Assembly: GCA_002842215.1 (NCBI GenBank)
Contig: PHCC01000011.1
Span: forward strand, 1-64,000
Source: Betaproteobacteria bacterium HGW-Betaproteobacteria-9
GTDB taxonomy: Bacteria; Pseudomonadota; Gammaproteobacteria; Burkholderiales; Burkholderiaceae_C
Direction of reading: 5' to 3'
Length of the DNA stretch: 64,000 bases
Shown here: in pieces, positions 45,608 through 55,049 of the stretch
Position numbering within the stretch: position 1 is the first letter of the stretch
How the letters are laid out: each line of letters begins with the position of its first letter
Program-made: the position numbers and the translations under genes
The notes under the pieces: generated by a model
Databases searched by the model: none
What the model saw: only the letters and a program-made list of their open reading frames with translations
Told to the model about the DNA's origin: nothing

Positions 45608-46249
45608 TCAGCGCTGGACATCCAGATCCATGGGCCAGTGCAATCGATGCCCCGTTCGAGCCGCCAGAAGCTCGATGTCCCCCGGGCTATCGACATCCAG
45701 GCAGTAGTGCATATTGCTGCTGATCCAGCGATGAACTTTGTCCGGATGGGCCTCTTGCCATTGCCTGCAGCCGAACGCCGGTTCGCTGTTCAGGATTTCC
45801 TTGCACACCTCGGCGCTGAACACCACGGGATTGCCGGGTTGTCCGTCCACATCGGCTCGCGCCAGGGACGTTCCATCAGGCCGCCGACAGTAGGCGCCGA
45901 GCAATTCGACAATGTCCTGGGCGCCGATCAGGGGTTGATCCGCAAGAGCCACCAACACCGTGTCCATGCTGGATGAGAGCGACTGCAGCCCGAGCCGAAG
46001 CGATGACACTTGCCCTGCTGCGGGATCGGGGTTGCAGACCCGGGTGACGGGGAAGTCGCTCAGGACAGGCTGGATACGGGCTGCGTGATGACCCAACACC
46101 ACCACCTGTTCGACAACTCCGGCCCCTGAGAGGGCCATCAGCTGGCGCTGAATCAATGGAATGCCATCGAGTTCGAGCAGGCACTTCGGGCGGTTCCCCA
46201 TCCGCGCGCCAGCGCCTGCAGCAAGGACCACGGCGCCCACCCTTTCCAT
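45608..46249 (-). CDS. MobA-like NTP transferase for molybdenum cofactor
   Basis: 213 aa nucleotidyltransferase of the MobA/MocA family: VVLAAGAGARMGNRPKCLLE (nucleotide loop), ALADQPLIGAQDI (metal/substrate site) and GQPGNPVVFSAE. Such enzymes add CMP or GMP to molybdopterin; the MocA type makes the cytosine dinucleotide form used by xanthine-dehydrogenase-family enzymes, which fits the Mo-hydroxylase genes upstream in the same transcript. One base separates it from the XdhC-like gene. It is the last gene of the unit; no terminator was seen after it. Confidence 0.9.
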   Translation of the reverse strand: MERVGAVVLAAGAGARMGNRPKCLLELDGIPLIQRQLMALSGAGVVEQVVVLGHHAARIQPVLSDFPVTRVCNPDPAAGQVSSLRLGLQSLSSSMDTVLVALADQPLIGAQDIVELLGAYCRRPDGTSLARADVDGQPGNPVVFSAEVCKEILNSEPAFGCRQWQEAHPDKVHRWISSNMHYCLDVDSPGDIELLAARTGHRLHWPMDLDVQR

Positions 46250-46250
46250 G

Positions 46251-47411
46251 TCATGCAGGCCCTGAGGGCGCCGACGAGCCCGGACCCGGATCTGGGCAAC
46301 TCACGCGGGGCAACCGAAGCGGCTCGTGTGGCGGTGCCGAGGCCGCTGCAGTTGGTGTGGGGATGGACAAGCTTTTCGATCTGGGAAGCAGATGGTCCTT
46401 GGCGGCTGCTACGGCCATGCTGTCATGCAGATGGACGCCGTTCTTGACACCCAGAATCTCGGCCATCACGCTGATGGCGATCTCCGGCGGGGTCTTGCTG
46501 CCGATATAGATCCCGATGGGCCCGCGCAGTTTGGACAGCGTCTGTTCGCTGAGATCAAAGTGGTTTCTCATGCGGTCGCGTCGGGCATCGTTGTTGCGGC
46601 GAGACCCGATGGCGCCCACATAGAAAGCGTCGCTGGTCAGGGCCTCCAGCAAGGCCAGGTCGTCCAGCTTGGGGTCATGCGTCAGTGCGATCACGCACGA
46701 GCGCCGGTCTGGCATGAAGGCACGCACCACGTCATCCGGCATACCGGTGGCCAGTTGCACATTCGGCACCGACCAGCCTCGTGTGTATTCTTCCCGCGGG
46801 TCGCACACCGTGACAGCAAAACCACTGAACTGCGCCATGGTCGCCAGGTACCCGGTCAGTTGACCAGCACCAATGAGCAGCATGCGGTATTCGGGGCCAA
46901 AAGTATTGCGAAGCGACTGTTCGTTCAGACACAGGCCGTCACCGGCCTGTGCCGGATGCAACTGTGCGCTGCCGTCGACCATGCTGAGCGCACGCTGAAC
47001 CATTTCGCCGCACGACAGCCGCTGAACCAGCGCATGCAACAGGGCGGCATCGGGATCGAACTCCAGCACCAGTTCCAGCGTGCCGCCGCAAGGAAGTCCA
47101 AAGCGATGCGCCTCATCGGCGTCGATGCCGTATCTGATGAGCTGTGGCAGCCCGTGGGGGATGGCGTGGCGCTCATGACCGGCCGATTGCTCAGGAAGAT
47201 ACGCCGGAGTGAAACGATGGATCAGGTCATCTTCGATGCACCCCCCCGAAACCGACCCGACGACCTGCCCGTCTTCGGAAAGAGCCATGATTGAACCGAC
47301 CGGACGAGGCGCGGAGCCCCAGGTTCGAACCACGGTGACGAGCACGGCGCGCTGCCCGGACAACCTCCAGCCGAGCAGGGTGCGAAGCACGAACAGATCC
47401 AGGTTTTCCAT
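46251..47411 (-). CDS. XdhC/CoxI family Mo-enzyme maturation protein
   Basis: 386 aa. XdhC N-domain (LVTVVRTWGSAPRPVGS, SVSGGCIEDDLI) and C-terminal Rossmann domain (MLLIGAGQLTGYLATMA, then ALTHDPKLDDLAL and VGAIGSRRNNDARRDR). These proteins insert the sulfurated molybdenum cofactor into hydroxylases of this family. The last 40 residues are Pro/Ser-rich and look non-conserved. The ATG at 47411 is chosen over a GTG at 47450, which would overlap the amidohydrolase gene. Confidence 0.92.
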   Translation of the reverse strand: MENLDLFVLRTLLGWRLSGQRAVLVTVVRTWGSAPRPVGSIMALSEDGQVVGSVSGGCIEDDLIHRFTPAYLPEQSAGHERHAIPHGLPQLIRYGIDADEAHRFGLPCGGTLELVLEFDPDAALLHALVQRLSCGEMVQRALSMVDGSAQLHPAQAGDGLCLNEQSLRNTFGPEYRMLLIGAGQLTGYLATMAQFSGFAVTVCDPREEYTRGWSVPNVQLATGMPDDVVRAFMPDRRSCVIALTHDPKLDDLALLEALTSDAFYVGAIGSRRNNDARRDRMRNHFDLSEQTLSKLRGPIGIYIGSKTPPEIAISVMAEILGVKNGVHLHDSMAVAAAKDHLLPRSKSLSIPTPTAAASAPPHEPLRLPRVSCPDPGPGSSAPSGPA

Positions 47412-47431
47412 CGCCTCAGCCTGGCACTCAT

Positions 47432-48631
47432 CTAGGTGCTCGACAGCCACGTCCGAGCGAGCTGAACCCAGTAGGTGGCGCCCAGGGGAATCAGCTTGTC
47501 ATTGAAGTCGTAGCTCGGGTTGTGCAGTGTGCAAGGTCCGTCACCATGCCCCATGTCACGGTGCTCGCCGTCACCGTTGGAGATGAAGACGTATGCCCCC
47601 GGCTTGGCCTGCAGCATGTAGGAAAAATCCTCCGAAGCCATGGCGGGCTGCTGAGCCAGGACCCTGGAAGTTCCAACGATGTTGGTCATCACCGCGCGCG
47701 CCAGCGAAACCTCGATCCCGCTGTTGACGGTGGGCGGATACTTGCGATGGAACTCGAATTCACACCCGGCCCCGTAGGCATCACAGGTGTGTTGAGCCAC
47801 TTCTTTCATGCGTTTTTCGATCAGGTCCAGAACCTCCAGCGAGAAGGTGCGCACCGTGCCTTGCAGCTCGCATGCGTCAGGCACGACGTTGGTGGCTTCA
47901 CCGGCGTGGATCATGGTGACCGAAAGGACACCAGCGTCGACCGGCTTCTTGTTGCGACTGATGATGGTCTGGAACGCCTGCACCATCTGGCAGGCCACCG
48001 GGATGGGATCGATGCCGTTGTGCGGCAGGGCCGCGTGGCTGCCCCTGCCGCGTATGGTGATGCGGAAGTCGTTGCTGGACGCCATCACCGGCCCAGGGCT
48101 GGCCGCAAAAGTGCCCGCAGGTGCCCCTGGCCAGTTGTGCATGCCGAAGACGGCCTGCATGGGGAAGCGCTCGAACAAGCCCTGTTCGATCATCACGCGG
48201 GCGCCACCGCCATCCTCCTCGGCTGGCTGGAAGATCAGGTAGACGGTTCCGTCGAAGTCGCGGTTTCGTGCCAGTTCCTGGGCTGCGGCCAGCAGCATGG
48301 CGGTGTGCCCATCGTGCCCACAGGCGTGCATCCTGCCGGCGTGCCGGCTCGCATGCGCAAACTGGTTGAGCTCTTGCAGGGGCAAGGCGTCCATGTCGGC
48401 TCGCAGTCCCAACGCACGGCCACTGGCACCTCCGTCGCGCCCATGCACCGTGCCCACCACACCAGTGCCCGCCAGTCCACGGTGAACAGGAATGCCCCAC
48501 TCGGCGAGTTTGGTGGCCACGATGTCGGCGGTGCGTTTCTCCTCAAAACAGAGTTCCGGGTGGGCGTGGATGTCGCGCCTCAGAGCGGCGATGCCAGCGG
48601 ACTCGCCGACGATGCTGTCAATCAGATTCAT
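47432..48631 (-). CDS. M20-family amidohydrolase (hippurate hydrolase-like)
   Basis: 399 aa metal-dependent amidohydrolase: metal site motifs RMHACGHDGHTAMLL, IFQPAEEDGGGARVMI, FGMHNWPGAPAG, and the dimerisation segment with GRGSHAALPHNGIDP. Members cleave N-acyl amino acids or similar amides (HipO-type). Its location within the Mo-hydroxylase/ABC-transporter unit suggests it works on the same imported compound, perhaps after hydroxylation. The exact substrate is not shown. The ATG at 48631 is used; an upstream in-frame stretch is not family-like. Confidence 0.93.
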   Translation of the reverse strand: MNLIDSIVGESAGIAALRRDIHAHPELCFEEKRTADIVATKLAEWGIPVHRGLAGTGVVGTVHGRDGGASGRALGLRADMDALPLQELNQFAHASRHAGRMHACGHDGHTAMLLAAAQELARNRDFDGTVYLIFQPAEEDGGGARVMIEQGLFERFPMQAVFGMHNWPGAPAGTFAASPGPVMASSNDFRITIRGRGSHAALPHNGIDPIPVACQMVQAFQTIISRNKKPVDAGVLSVTMIHAGEATNVVPDACELQGTVRTFSLEVLDLIEKRMKEVAQHTCDAYGAGCEFEFHRKYPPTVNSGIEVSLARAVMTNIVGTSRVLAQQPAMASEDFSYMLQAKPGAYVFISNGDGEHRDMGHGDGPCTLHNPSYDFNDKLIPLGATYWVQLARTWLSST

Positions 48632-48660
48632 GCGATTCACTCCACAGGATGCGCCAGGAT

Positions 48661-49293
48661 TCAGCGGGCCAGCAACCCGATGCAATAACCCAGAGCAACG
48701 CCCAGTGCGGTACCAAACACCACCAGCCACGCCGGAACCGGCGCGCCCAGACCGCCCCCCGTCGCCCCGCCGGGGGACACCGCCACGGGAACACCCGACG
48801 GTGCCACCGCCACCGGTCGCACCACGACCTCGGCCCGAGGTACGGCCTCACCCGTGAGCTGGCGCGCAAATGCACCAAAGAAGTCGTCGGCGTTTTTCTT
48901 CGCCACCGTCTGCACGAGGCGACTGCCCACGCTGGCCAGCTTGCCACCGATCTCGGCCTCGGCGGTGTAGCGCAGGCATGTGCCCGCACCCTCGTCCAGC
49001 GGCTCCAACGACACGCGGGCCGTCATGCGTGCGAACCCGGCCGCCCCGCCTTGTCCGCGCCCTGTCAAGGTGTAGCCTCGCGGTGGGTCGAGGTCGCTCA
49101 GTTCGACCGCACCGCGGAAGGTGGCCGAAATCGGTCCCACCTTGGTGGTGACGACGGCGCTGAATTCGGTGTCAGAAAGCTTGTCGAGCTGCTGGCACCC
49201 CGCGATGCTGGCTTGCAGCACAGCGGGGTCGTTGAGGGCTTCCCAGACACGCTGTTGCGCGACGGGCAGACGGTACTCACCACTGAATTCCAT
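48661..49293 (-). CDS. CoxG-like SRPBCC protein
   Basis: 210 aa. The CoxG/SRPBCC fold (FSGEYRLPVAQQRVWEALND, PAVLQASIAGCQQLD, then TAEAEIGGKLASVGSRLVQT) fills residues 1-145. A Pro/Ala/Val linker leads to a C-terminal membrane helix (AWLVVFGTALGVALGYCIGLL). CoxG proteins are thought to anchor or mature Mo-hydroxylases at the membrane, so this fits the CoxLMS-like subunits upstream. It lies 2 bp from the dehydrogenase gene. Confidence 0.92.
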   Translation of the reverse strand: MEFSGEYRLPVAQQRVWEALNDPAVLQASIAGCQQLDKLSDTEFSAVVTTKVGPISATFRGAVELSDLDPPRGYTLTGRGQGGAAGFARMTARVSLEPLDEGAGTCLRYTAEAEIGGKLASVGSRLVQTVAKKNADDFFGAFARQLTGEAVPRAEVVVRPVAVAPSGVPVAVSPGGATGGGLGAPVPAWLVVFGTALGVALGYCIGLLAR

Positions 49294-49295
49294 GT

Positions 49296-50183
49296 TCAGG
49301 CTCCAGCCAGGTAGTGTTGGAACAGTGCCTGCGTGCCTTGGCGCGACAGCCCTCGTTCAGAAAGTTCGGTGTAAAGCCGCTGCGCGAGGGAGGCACCAGG
49401 CAGCGCCAGCTTCATGCGCTCAGCTTCGGCCAAGGCAATGCCCAGATCCTTCAGAAAATGCTCAATGAAGAAGCCCGGAGCAAAGTCACCTTTGACGATG
49501 CGCGGCCCCATCACATTGAGCTGGAAGCTGCCGGCGGCGCCACCGCCAATGGCCTGCAACAGAACGGTCTCGTCGAGCCCGGCGGCGCGCGCGTAGGCCA
49601 GCCCTTCGCACACGCCCATGATGGTCGAGGCGATCACGATCTGGTTGCTCATCTTGGTGTGCTGACCGGCCCCGGCAGCGCCGACATGAACGACGTTGGT
49701 CCCCAGCAGACGCAGCACCGGCAATGCCGCCTGATACGCGCCCGGGTCGCCCCCGACCATGATGGACAACTTGGCCTCGCGCGCACCCACATCGCCACCG
49801 GACACGGGCGCGTCCAGTGCGTGGTGGCCGCCCTTTTCAGCTTCGGCTGCCAGACGGACCGCCAGTTCGGGGCTGGAGGTGGTCATGTCGATCAGCAAGG
49901 CGTTGCGCGCGTTGGCGATGATGCCCTCGCTGCCCAACCACACCTGTTCCACATCGCTGGGATAGCCGACCATGGTGATGACGATGTCGGACTGCGCAGC
50001 CACCTGGGCCGGGGTGTCGCACCACTGCGCGCCCTTGTCGACGAGGACTTGCGCCTTCTCGCGGCTGCGGTTGTAGAGCGCGAGCGAATGGCCGGCGGCC
50101 AACAGATGGCCGGCCATGCTCTGGCCCATGATGCCCAGGCCGATGAAGCCGATGCGGGAAGGGGTGTTGGAAGTGATGTTCAT
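49296..50183 (-). CDS. NAD(P)-dependent 3-hydroxyacid dehydrogenase (GarR/GlxR/HibD family)
   Basis: 295 aa with Rossmann motif IGFIGLGIMGQSMAGHLLAA, substrate-site DAPVSGGDVGAREAKL and catalytic Lys in GQHTKMSNQIVIA. Family members reduce tartronate semialdehyde to glycerate or oxidise 3-hydroxyisobutyrate. With L-serine dehydratase in the same unit, a three-carbon product of the pathway is plausible (inference). Its start overlaps the large-subunit stop codon by 4 nt. Confidence 0.93.
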   Translation of the reverse strand: MNITSNTPSRIGFIGLGIMGQSMAGHLLAAGHSLALYNRSREKAQVLVDKGAQWCDTPAQVAAQSDIVITMVGYPSDVEQVWLGSEGIIANARNALLIDMTTSSPELAVRLAAEAEKGGHHALDAPVSGGDVGAREAKLSIMVGGDPGAYQAALPVLRLLGTNVVHVGAAGAGQHTKMSNQIVIASTIMGVCEGLAYARAAGLDETVLLQAIGGGAAGSFQLNVMGPRIVKGDFAPGFFIEHFLKDLGIALAEAERMKLALPGASLAQRLYTELSERGLSRQGTQALFQHYLAGA

Positions 50184-52561
50184 GTGCTTGCCTTGTTGGG
50201 GTTCTTTTGCGCCTGGCGAATCAGGCCGCGCAGGTACATGGGGGTCAGGGGCTGTTGGTTGACCACCACCCCCAGGTGCGCCAGCGCGTCGTTGACGGCA
50301 TTGCTCAGCGCACCGATGGCACCCATCACGCCACCTTCGGCCATGCCCTTGATGCCGGCCGGCGTGCTCCGGTTGGGTGTGTGCATGGGGATCAGCTCAA
50401 AGTGAGGCAACTCGTGCGAAGTGGCCACCAGGTAGTCGGCCAGCGAGCCCGACAGGTTCTGCCCGGTGGCACTGTCGTATTCGATGTGCTCGTACAGCGA
50501 CCCCGACAGCCCCATGGCAATGGCCCCATGCTGCTGGCCTTCCACCACCACGGGACTGAGCACGGTGCCGCAGTCCTCGGCCACCACGTAACGTTCAATG
50601 TGCACAGCACCGGTGGCCCCATCCACCTCCACCACACAGGCGTGGGAGGCGTTGGAGTAGGTCATGGGCGGCGGCTCGTAGGTCAGGTGGAACTCCAACC
50701 CCGGGCTCACGCCAGGTGGCAGCGCCAGTGGGTCCAGGTAGGCCACGCGGGCGATGTCGGCCAGGGTCAGCGCCGTGTCCTGCCATCGGTCTTCAACCTG
50801 CTGCTGCACCCGGCTCTCGAGCAGGCGCAGAGTCTGCGCGTCGGCCTGGCCCAACAGGTGCGCCGCAATGGCCAGAACGGTTGTGCGGGCCTGCTGTGCG
50901 CACAGGTAGAGCGTGCCGCCTCCAGCGGTTCCCCCACGCGCACCACGGCTGCCCATGCCGTAGGGCGCAATGTCGGTATGGCCCAGCAGCACGCGCACGT
51001 CGGCCGGCGACACACCCAGGCCATCGGCCACAACGTTGGCCAGCGAGGTCTCGTAGCCCTGTCCTGTGGCGCCCAGGCCAACCGACGCGTTGACGGCACC
51101 CGAGGGTTCGATGCGTATCCACGCCGCCTCGTGTCCCGAGCCAGCGATGCCGGCCGATTTGTAGAACTTGGAGCCGTAGGTGGTGGACTCGACCACGTTG
51201 CAAACGCCAATGCCCAGCCAGCGGCCCTGGGCACGGGCCTGCACCTGACGCTCGCGCAGACTGTCGTAACCGATCGCGGCGAGCACGCCGTCCATGGTGG
51301 CGTTCGGTGAAACATCGGCCAGCACCTCGCCGGTGGCCATGGTGTAAGGCAGTTCGTCGGGACGCAGCATGTTGACGCGGCGCACCGCCACCGGGTCCAG
51401 CCCGAGTTCGCGCGCGACAGCGTCCAGCGTGCCCTCCATCACCCAACTCGTCACCGACATCGGTGCCCGCATGGGGCCGTTGCCCACCTTGTTGGACAAC
51501 ACCACCTTCACGTCGTAGGCGTAGTTCGCGATGCGATAGGGCCCGGTGACGATCATCGCCACCACCCGTGCGAGGTAGTTGCCGGGATAGAAGCTGTAGG
51601 CGCCGAAGTCTTCGACAATCTCCAGCTCCAGCGCCAGCACCCGCCCCTGTGCATCCACTGCCACACGGGTGCGACAGAAGTCTTCGCGCGCCTGCGACGA
51701 GGCCAGCAGGTTTTCCATGCGGTCTTCTCGCCAGCGCACCGGACGGCCCAGCTGCATCGAGACGGCGGCCACCGTGAGTTCTTCGCGGTACAGCGCTATC
51801 TTCTGACCAAAACCGCCGCCGACGTCGGGCGACACCACGCTGACCTGTGATTCACTCAAACGCAGGCGCGCGGCCAGCGTGGTGCGGTAGGGGTGTGGGA
51901 CCTGCGTGCCGACCTGGAAGTTCAGGTGCTGGCGCCCCACGTCCCAGTCCGCGATGCAGCCACGGGTTTCAATCGGCAAGTGGGTCTGGCGGTGCTGCGA
52001 AAAGGTCGACTCGATCACGCGGTGCGCACCCGCCATCGCACCGGCCACATCGCCATGCACCGCGTGCTGGTGCGACAGCAGGTTGTCGGGCAATTCGTTG
52101 TCGACCCGGGGTGCATCGCTGGCCAATGCCTGCCACATGGTGCTCACCGCCGGCAGCACGGCGTATTCGACTTGCACCTGCTCGGCCGCGTCTTCGGCCA
52201 GGTAGCGGTTGGAGGCGATCACACAGGCCACGGGGTCACCCTGAAAACGCACCTTGGTGGTGGGCAGGGTGTCCATCTCCATGGCACGCAGGCCCTCAAT
52301 GGGGGGCGCCATGTGGTGGCGCGTGGTCCACTGCGCCAGGTCGTGCCCGGTGTAGATGGCTACCACGCCCGGCATGTCGAGCGCGGCCCCCATGTTCACG
52401 CTGAGAATCTCCGCATGGGCATGAGGCGAGCGCACGAAACACGCGTGCAGGGCGCCAGAGACCACTATGTCGTCGATGTAGCGCCCATGGCCGGTCAGCA
52501 GGCGGGCGTCTTCCTTGCGCGGCTGGTGTGAGCCGATGTGGACAAAGGCTTCACTGGTCAT
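50180..52561 (-). CDS. Molybdopterin-binding large subunit of a xanthine-dehydrogenase-family hydroxylase
   Basis: 793 aa, CoxL-like size. N-terminal part: HIGSHQPRKEDARLLTGHGR and ARLRLSESQVSVVSPDVGGG; cofactor-binding and late motifs: GATGQGYETSLANVVADGLG, SRGARGGTAGGGTLYL and KGMAEGGVMGAIGALSNAV with a Glu in the usual catalytic place. The loop that in CO dehydrogenase reads AYxCSFR reads PMRAPMSVTSW here, so it is not a CO dehydrogenase. It probably hydroxylates an organic substrate such as an N-heterocycle or aldehyde. Overlaps the iron-sulfur subunit gene by 11 nt. Confidence 0.94.
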   Translation of the reverse strand: MTSEAFVHIGSHQPRKEDARLLTGHGRYIDDIVVSGALHACFVRSPHAHAEILSVNMGAALDMPGVVAIYTGHDLAQWTTRHHMAPPIEGLRAMEMDTLPTTKVRFQGDPVACVIASNRYLAEDAAEQVQVEYAVLPAVSTMWQALASDAPRVDNELPDNLLSHQHAVHGDVAGAMAGAHRVIESTFSQHRQTHLPIETRGCIADWDVGRQHLNFQVGTQVPHPYRTTLAARLRLSESQVSVVSPDVGGGFGQKIALYREELTVAAVSMQLGRPVRWREDRMENLLASSQAREDFCRTRVAVDAQGRVLALELEIVEDFGAYSFYPGNYLARVVAMIVTGPYRIANYAYDVKVVLSNKVGNGPMRAPMSVTSWVMEGTLDAVARELGLDPVAVRRVNMLRPDELPYTMATGEVLADVSPNATMDGVLAAIGYDSLRERQVQARAQGRWLGIGVCNVVESTTYGSKFYKSAGIAGSGHEAAWIRIEPSGAVNASVGLGATGQGYETSLANVVADGLGVSPADVRVLLGHTDIAPYGMGSRGARGGTAGGGTLYLCAQQARTTVLAIAAHLLGQADAQTLRLLESRVQQQVEDRWQDTALTLADIARVAYLDPLALPPGVSPGLEFHLTYEPPPMTYSNASHACVVEVDGATGAVHIERYVVAEDCGTVLSPVVVEGQQHGAIAMGLSGSLYEHIEYDSATGQNLSGSLADYLVATSHELPHFELIPMHTPNRSTPAGIKGMAEGGVMGAIGALSNAVNDALAHLGVVVNQQPLTPMYLRGLIRQAQKNPNKAST

Positions 52562-53042
52562 GCGGGCTCGCCTCGCGCATGCGCCGCGCCGCCAGAGCGA
52601 TGGCGGCCACGATGTTCTGGTAGCCGGTGCAACGGCACAGATTGCCCGACAGCGCCTCGCGTATGTCGGCCTCGGTGGGTTCGGGATGGTCCTTGAGGTA
52701 GGCCTCGAACGTCATCACGATGCCCGGGGTGCAAAAGCCGCACTGCAGGCCATGGCACTCATGCAGCGCCTGCTGCAGAACCGACAGCTTTTGCGGCGTG
52801 CCCACCGCTTCGATGGTCTGCACTTCGTGCCCTTCCATCTGGATGGCAAAGCACAGACAGGAACGCGTGGGCCGTCCGTCGACCAATACCGTGCAGGCGC
52901 CACAGACGCCGTGCTCACAACCCGCATGGGTGCCGCTGAGGTGGCAGTCTTCGCGCAGTGCGTCCAGCAACAGTTTGCGCGGCTCGGCTTCGAACTCGAT
53001 GTTGCGACCGTTGACGGTCAGGGTGATGCGCTGCTCGTTCAT
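52551..53042 (-). CDS. [2Fe-2S] small subunit of the Mo-hydroxylase
   Basis: 163 aa. The plant-type ferredoxin cluster is held by CHLSGTHAGCEHGVCGAC plus a following Cys; the second cluster is held by QCGFCTPGIVM and LCRCTGYQNIV. This is the canonical CoxS/XdhA-small pattern and carries electrons between the Mo centre and FAD. Start overlaps the FAD subunit gene by 4 nt. Confidence 0.96.
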   Translation of the reverse strand: MNEQRITLTVNGRNIEFEAEPRKLLLDALREDCHLSGTHAGCEHGVCGACTVLVDGRPTRSCLCFAIQMEGHEVQTIEAVGTPQKLSVLQQALHECHGLQCGFCTPGIVMTFEAYLKDHPEPTEADIREALSGNLCRCTGYQNIVAAIALAARRMREASPHDQ

Positions 53043-53914
53043 GGCCTGGTTTTTTTCAGTTGTTGCAGTGCGCTGTCCAGCGCCCGCACCACCATGGTGT
53101 GGGCCAGTTCGCGCCGGTATTCGGCGGGAATGCGGGGGTCGTCTTCTGGTTGCACGGCCTGGGCCACGGCATCAGCCACGGCCGCCACCCAGGCAGCGTT
53201 TGCTCGTTGCTGTTCAAAGGGTCCGGTGATGTTGTCCAGTCGCTGCGACACCGGCGCCACGCCACCGACACCCAGGCGCAGGCGCGACACACGATCACCA
53301 TCCAGCGCCACGCAGGTGGCCACGGCGACGATGCCAAAGTCACCATGACGGCGGCTGAACAGGCGCAAGGCCGAGGCCTCGCGGGCGGCGAACTTGGGGA
53401 AACGCACCGACAACAGCAGCTCATCGGGCAACAGCGCGGTGGTCATGGCGGCCTGCAGAAAGTCGTGCGCCGCAAGCTCGCGGTGCCCTCCGCGGCGCAC
53501 CAGTGTGAGTGTGGCGCCCAGCGTGATGGCCGCCAGCGCCAGCTGCGCCGCCGGGTCGGCGTGCGCCAGGCTGCCGCCCACGGTGCCACGCTGCCGTATG
53601 GCGTAGTGGCCGATGCTTTGCGCGCACTGAACCAGCAGCGGGCAGTGCTGGAGCAGCAGCGCCGATTCGGCCAACTGGTGGTGGCGCGCCAGCGCGCCGA
53701 CCTCGATCGTATCGCCCAGGTCGCGTATGCGGCCCAGTTCGGTGAGGTCGTTCAGGTCCACCAGGTGAGCAGGACTGGCCAGGCGCATGTTGAGCATGGG
53801 TCCCAGGCTTTGTCCGCCGGCCAATGGCTTGGCTTCGGGGGCCAGGTCGCTCAGCAAGGCCAGCGCTTCGTCAAGCGTGGCCGGGCGGTGGTAGGTGAAG
53901 GCAGCGGGTTTCAA
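53039..53914 (-). CDS. FAD-binding medium subunit of the Mo-hydroxylase
   Basis: 291 aa. FAD-binding segments are AGGQSLGPMLNMRLASPAHL near residue 37 and RGTVGGSLAHADPAAQL near residue 110; the CoxM-like C-terminal domain has VRFPKFAAREASALRLFSR. It completes the three-subunit enzyme in the order FAD-FeS-Mo, the usual CoxMSL order. The start follows the ABC ATPase gene by 12 bp, so transporter and enzyme are one transcript. Confidence 0.95.
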   Translation of the reverse strand: MKPAAFTYHRPATLDEALALLSDLAPEAKPLAGGQSLGPMLNMRLASPAHLVDLNDLTELGRIRDLGDTIEVGALARHHQLAESALLLQHCPLLVQCAQSIGHYAIRQRGTVGGSLAHADPAAQLALAAITLGATLTLVRRGGHRELAAHDFLQAAMTTALLPDELLLSVRFPKFAAREASALRLFSRRHGDFGIVAVATCVALDGDRVSRLRLGVGGVAPVSQRLDNITGPFEQQRANAAWVAAVADAVAQAVQPEDDPRIPAEYRRELAHTMVVRALDSALQQLKKTRP

Positions 53915-53926
53915 CGCGGTCTCACA

Positions 53927-55027
53927 TCACACCCACAGCAGGCTCTGGGTGCTCTGCTTGTCGAACAGGTGCAGGCGGTTGGCGTTGATGGTCAGCGACG
54001 CCGAATCACCTTCGCGGTAGCGGCATTCCTTGCCCAGACGCAGGAACAGCTTGCTGCCCTCGACCTCCATCTCCAGGAACTGATCGGAGCCGACCGGCAG
54101 CACCGCGGCCACGCGGCCATTCAATGTGGCATCGGCTATCGGCGCCTGGTCCTCCACCACGTCTTCGGCACGCAAGCCCAGCACCACATCGCGCCCAGCC
54201 TGGCCACGCACCTTGACGGCCGCCTCCGGTGGCAGCGCCACCCTCAGGCCACCGCGCACGACGGCCATACCCGAACCCAGTTCGACCAGCTTGCCCTCGA
54301 TGAAATTGATCGGCGGATTGCCCAGGAATGAGGCCACGAACATGTTGCGCGGACGCTCGTAGATTTCGTCGGGCACGCCGATCTGCTGCACCACGCCACC
54401 ACGCATCACCACGATGCGGTCGGCCAGCGTCAGCGCCTCGGCCTGGTCGTGGGTCACGTAGACGAAGGTGGTCTGCATGGCCTGGTGCAGCTGCTTGATC
54501 TCGGCGCGCATGGAGATGCGCAAGGCCGCGTCGAGGTTGGACAACGGCTCGTCCATCAGGAACACCTGCGGCTGACGCACCATGGCACGACCCAGCGCCA
54601 CGCGCTGGCGCTGGCCACCCGAAAGCTGGTCGGGCCGACGCTCCAGCAGCGGCTCGATTTCGAGCCGGCGCGCGGCATCGCGCACGCGGCGATCGATTTC
54701 GTCCTTGGGGTACTTGCGCATCCTCAGGCCAAAGGCGATGTTCTCGTAGACCGACTTGTGCGGGTAGAGCGCATAGCTCTGGAACACCATGGCAACGTCG
54801 CGCTTGTGGGACGGCACGGTGTTCATCACCGCGTCGTCGAACATGAGGTTGCCGTCGGTCACGTCCTCCAGCCCCGCGATCATGTTGAGGGTGGTGGACT
54901 TGCCGCAGCCCGACGGACCGAGCAGGACAAGGAATTCCTTGTCCGCGATGTCGAGGTTGAGGTTTTCGAGCGCTGCAAAGCCGTTGGGGTATTTCTTGCC
55001 GACGGCTTCAAATTTGATTCTGGCCAC
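53927..55027 (-). CDS. UgpC/MalK-type ABC transporter ATPase
   Basis: 366 aa. Walker A GPSGCGKSTTLNMI, Q-loop MVFQSYALYPHKSVYENIAF, signature LSGGQRQRVALGRAM, Walker B VFLMDEPLSNLDA and switch VYVTHDQAEAL, then a C-terminal OB/TOBE regulatory domain (about 240-355). MalK-type ATPases serve sugar, polyol and glycerol-phosphate transporters, with the C-terminal domain able to take regulatory contacts. Partners are the two permeases and the binding protein upstream. Confidence 0.96.
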   Translation of the reverse strand: MARIKFEAVGKKYPNGFAALENLNLDIADKEFLVLLGPSGCGKSTTLNMIAGLEDVTDGNLMFDDAVMNTVPSHKRDVAMVFQSYALYPHKSVYENIAFGLRMRKYPKDEIDRRVRDAARRLEIEPLLERRPDQLSGGQRQRVALGRAMVRQPQVFLMDEPLSNLDAALRISMRAEIKQLHQAMQTTFVYVTHDQAEALTLADRIVVMRGGVVQQIGVPDEIYERPRNMFVASFLGNPPINFIEGKLVELGSGMAVVRGGLRVALPPEAAVKVRGQAGRDVVLGLRAEDVVEDQAPIADATLNGRVAAVLPVGSDQFLEMEVEGSKLFLRLGKECRYREGDSASLTINANRLHLFDKQSTQSLLWV

Positions 55028-55049
55028 TGTGTGAACTCCTGTTGTCTGA

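Noticed and set aside
45608-53914. Aerobic CO dehydrogenase operon
   Set aside because: CoxG, XdhC/CoxI-like and three subunits are present, but the large subunit lacks the AYxCSFR loop and the neighbours are transport and amide metabolism.
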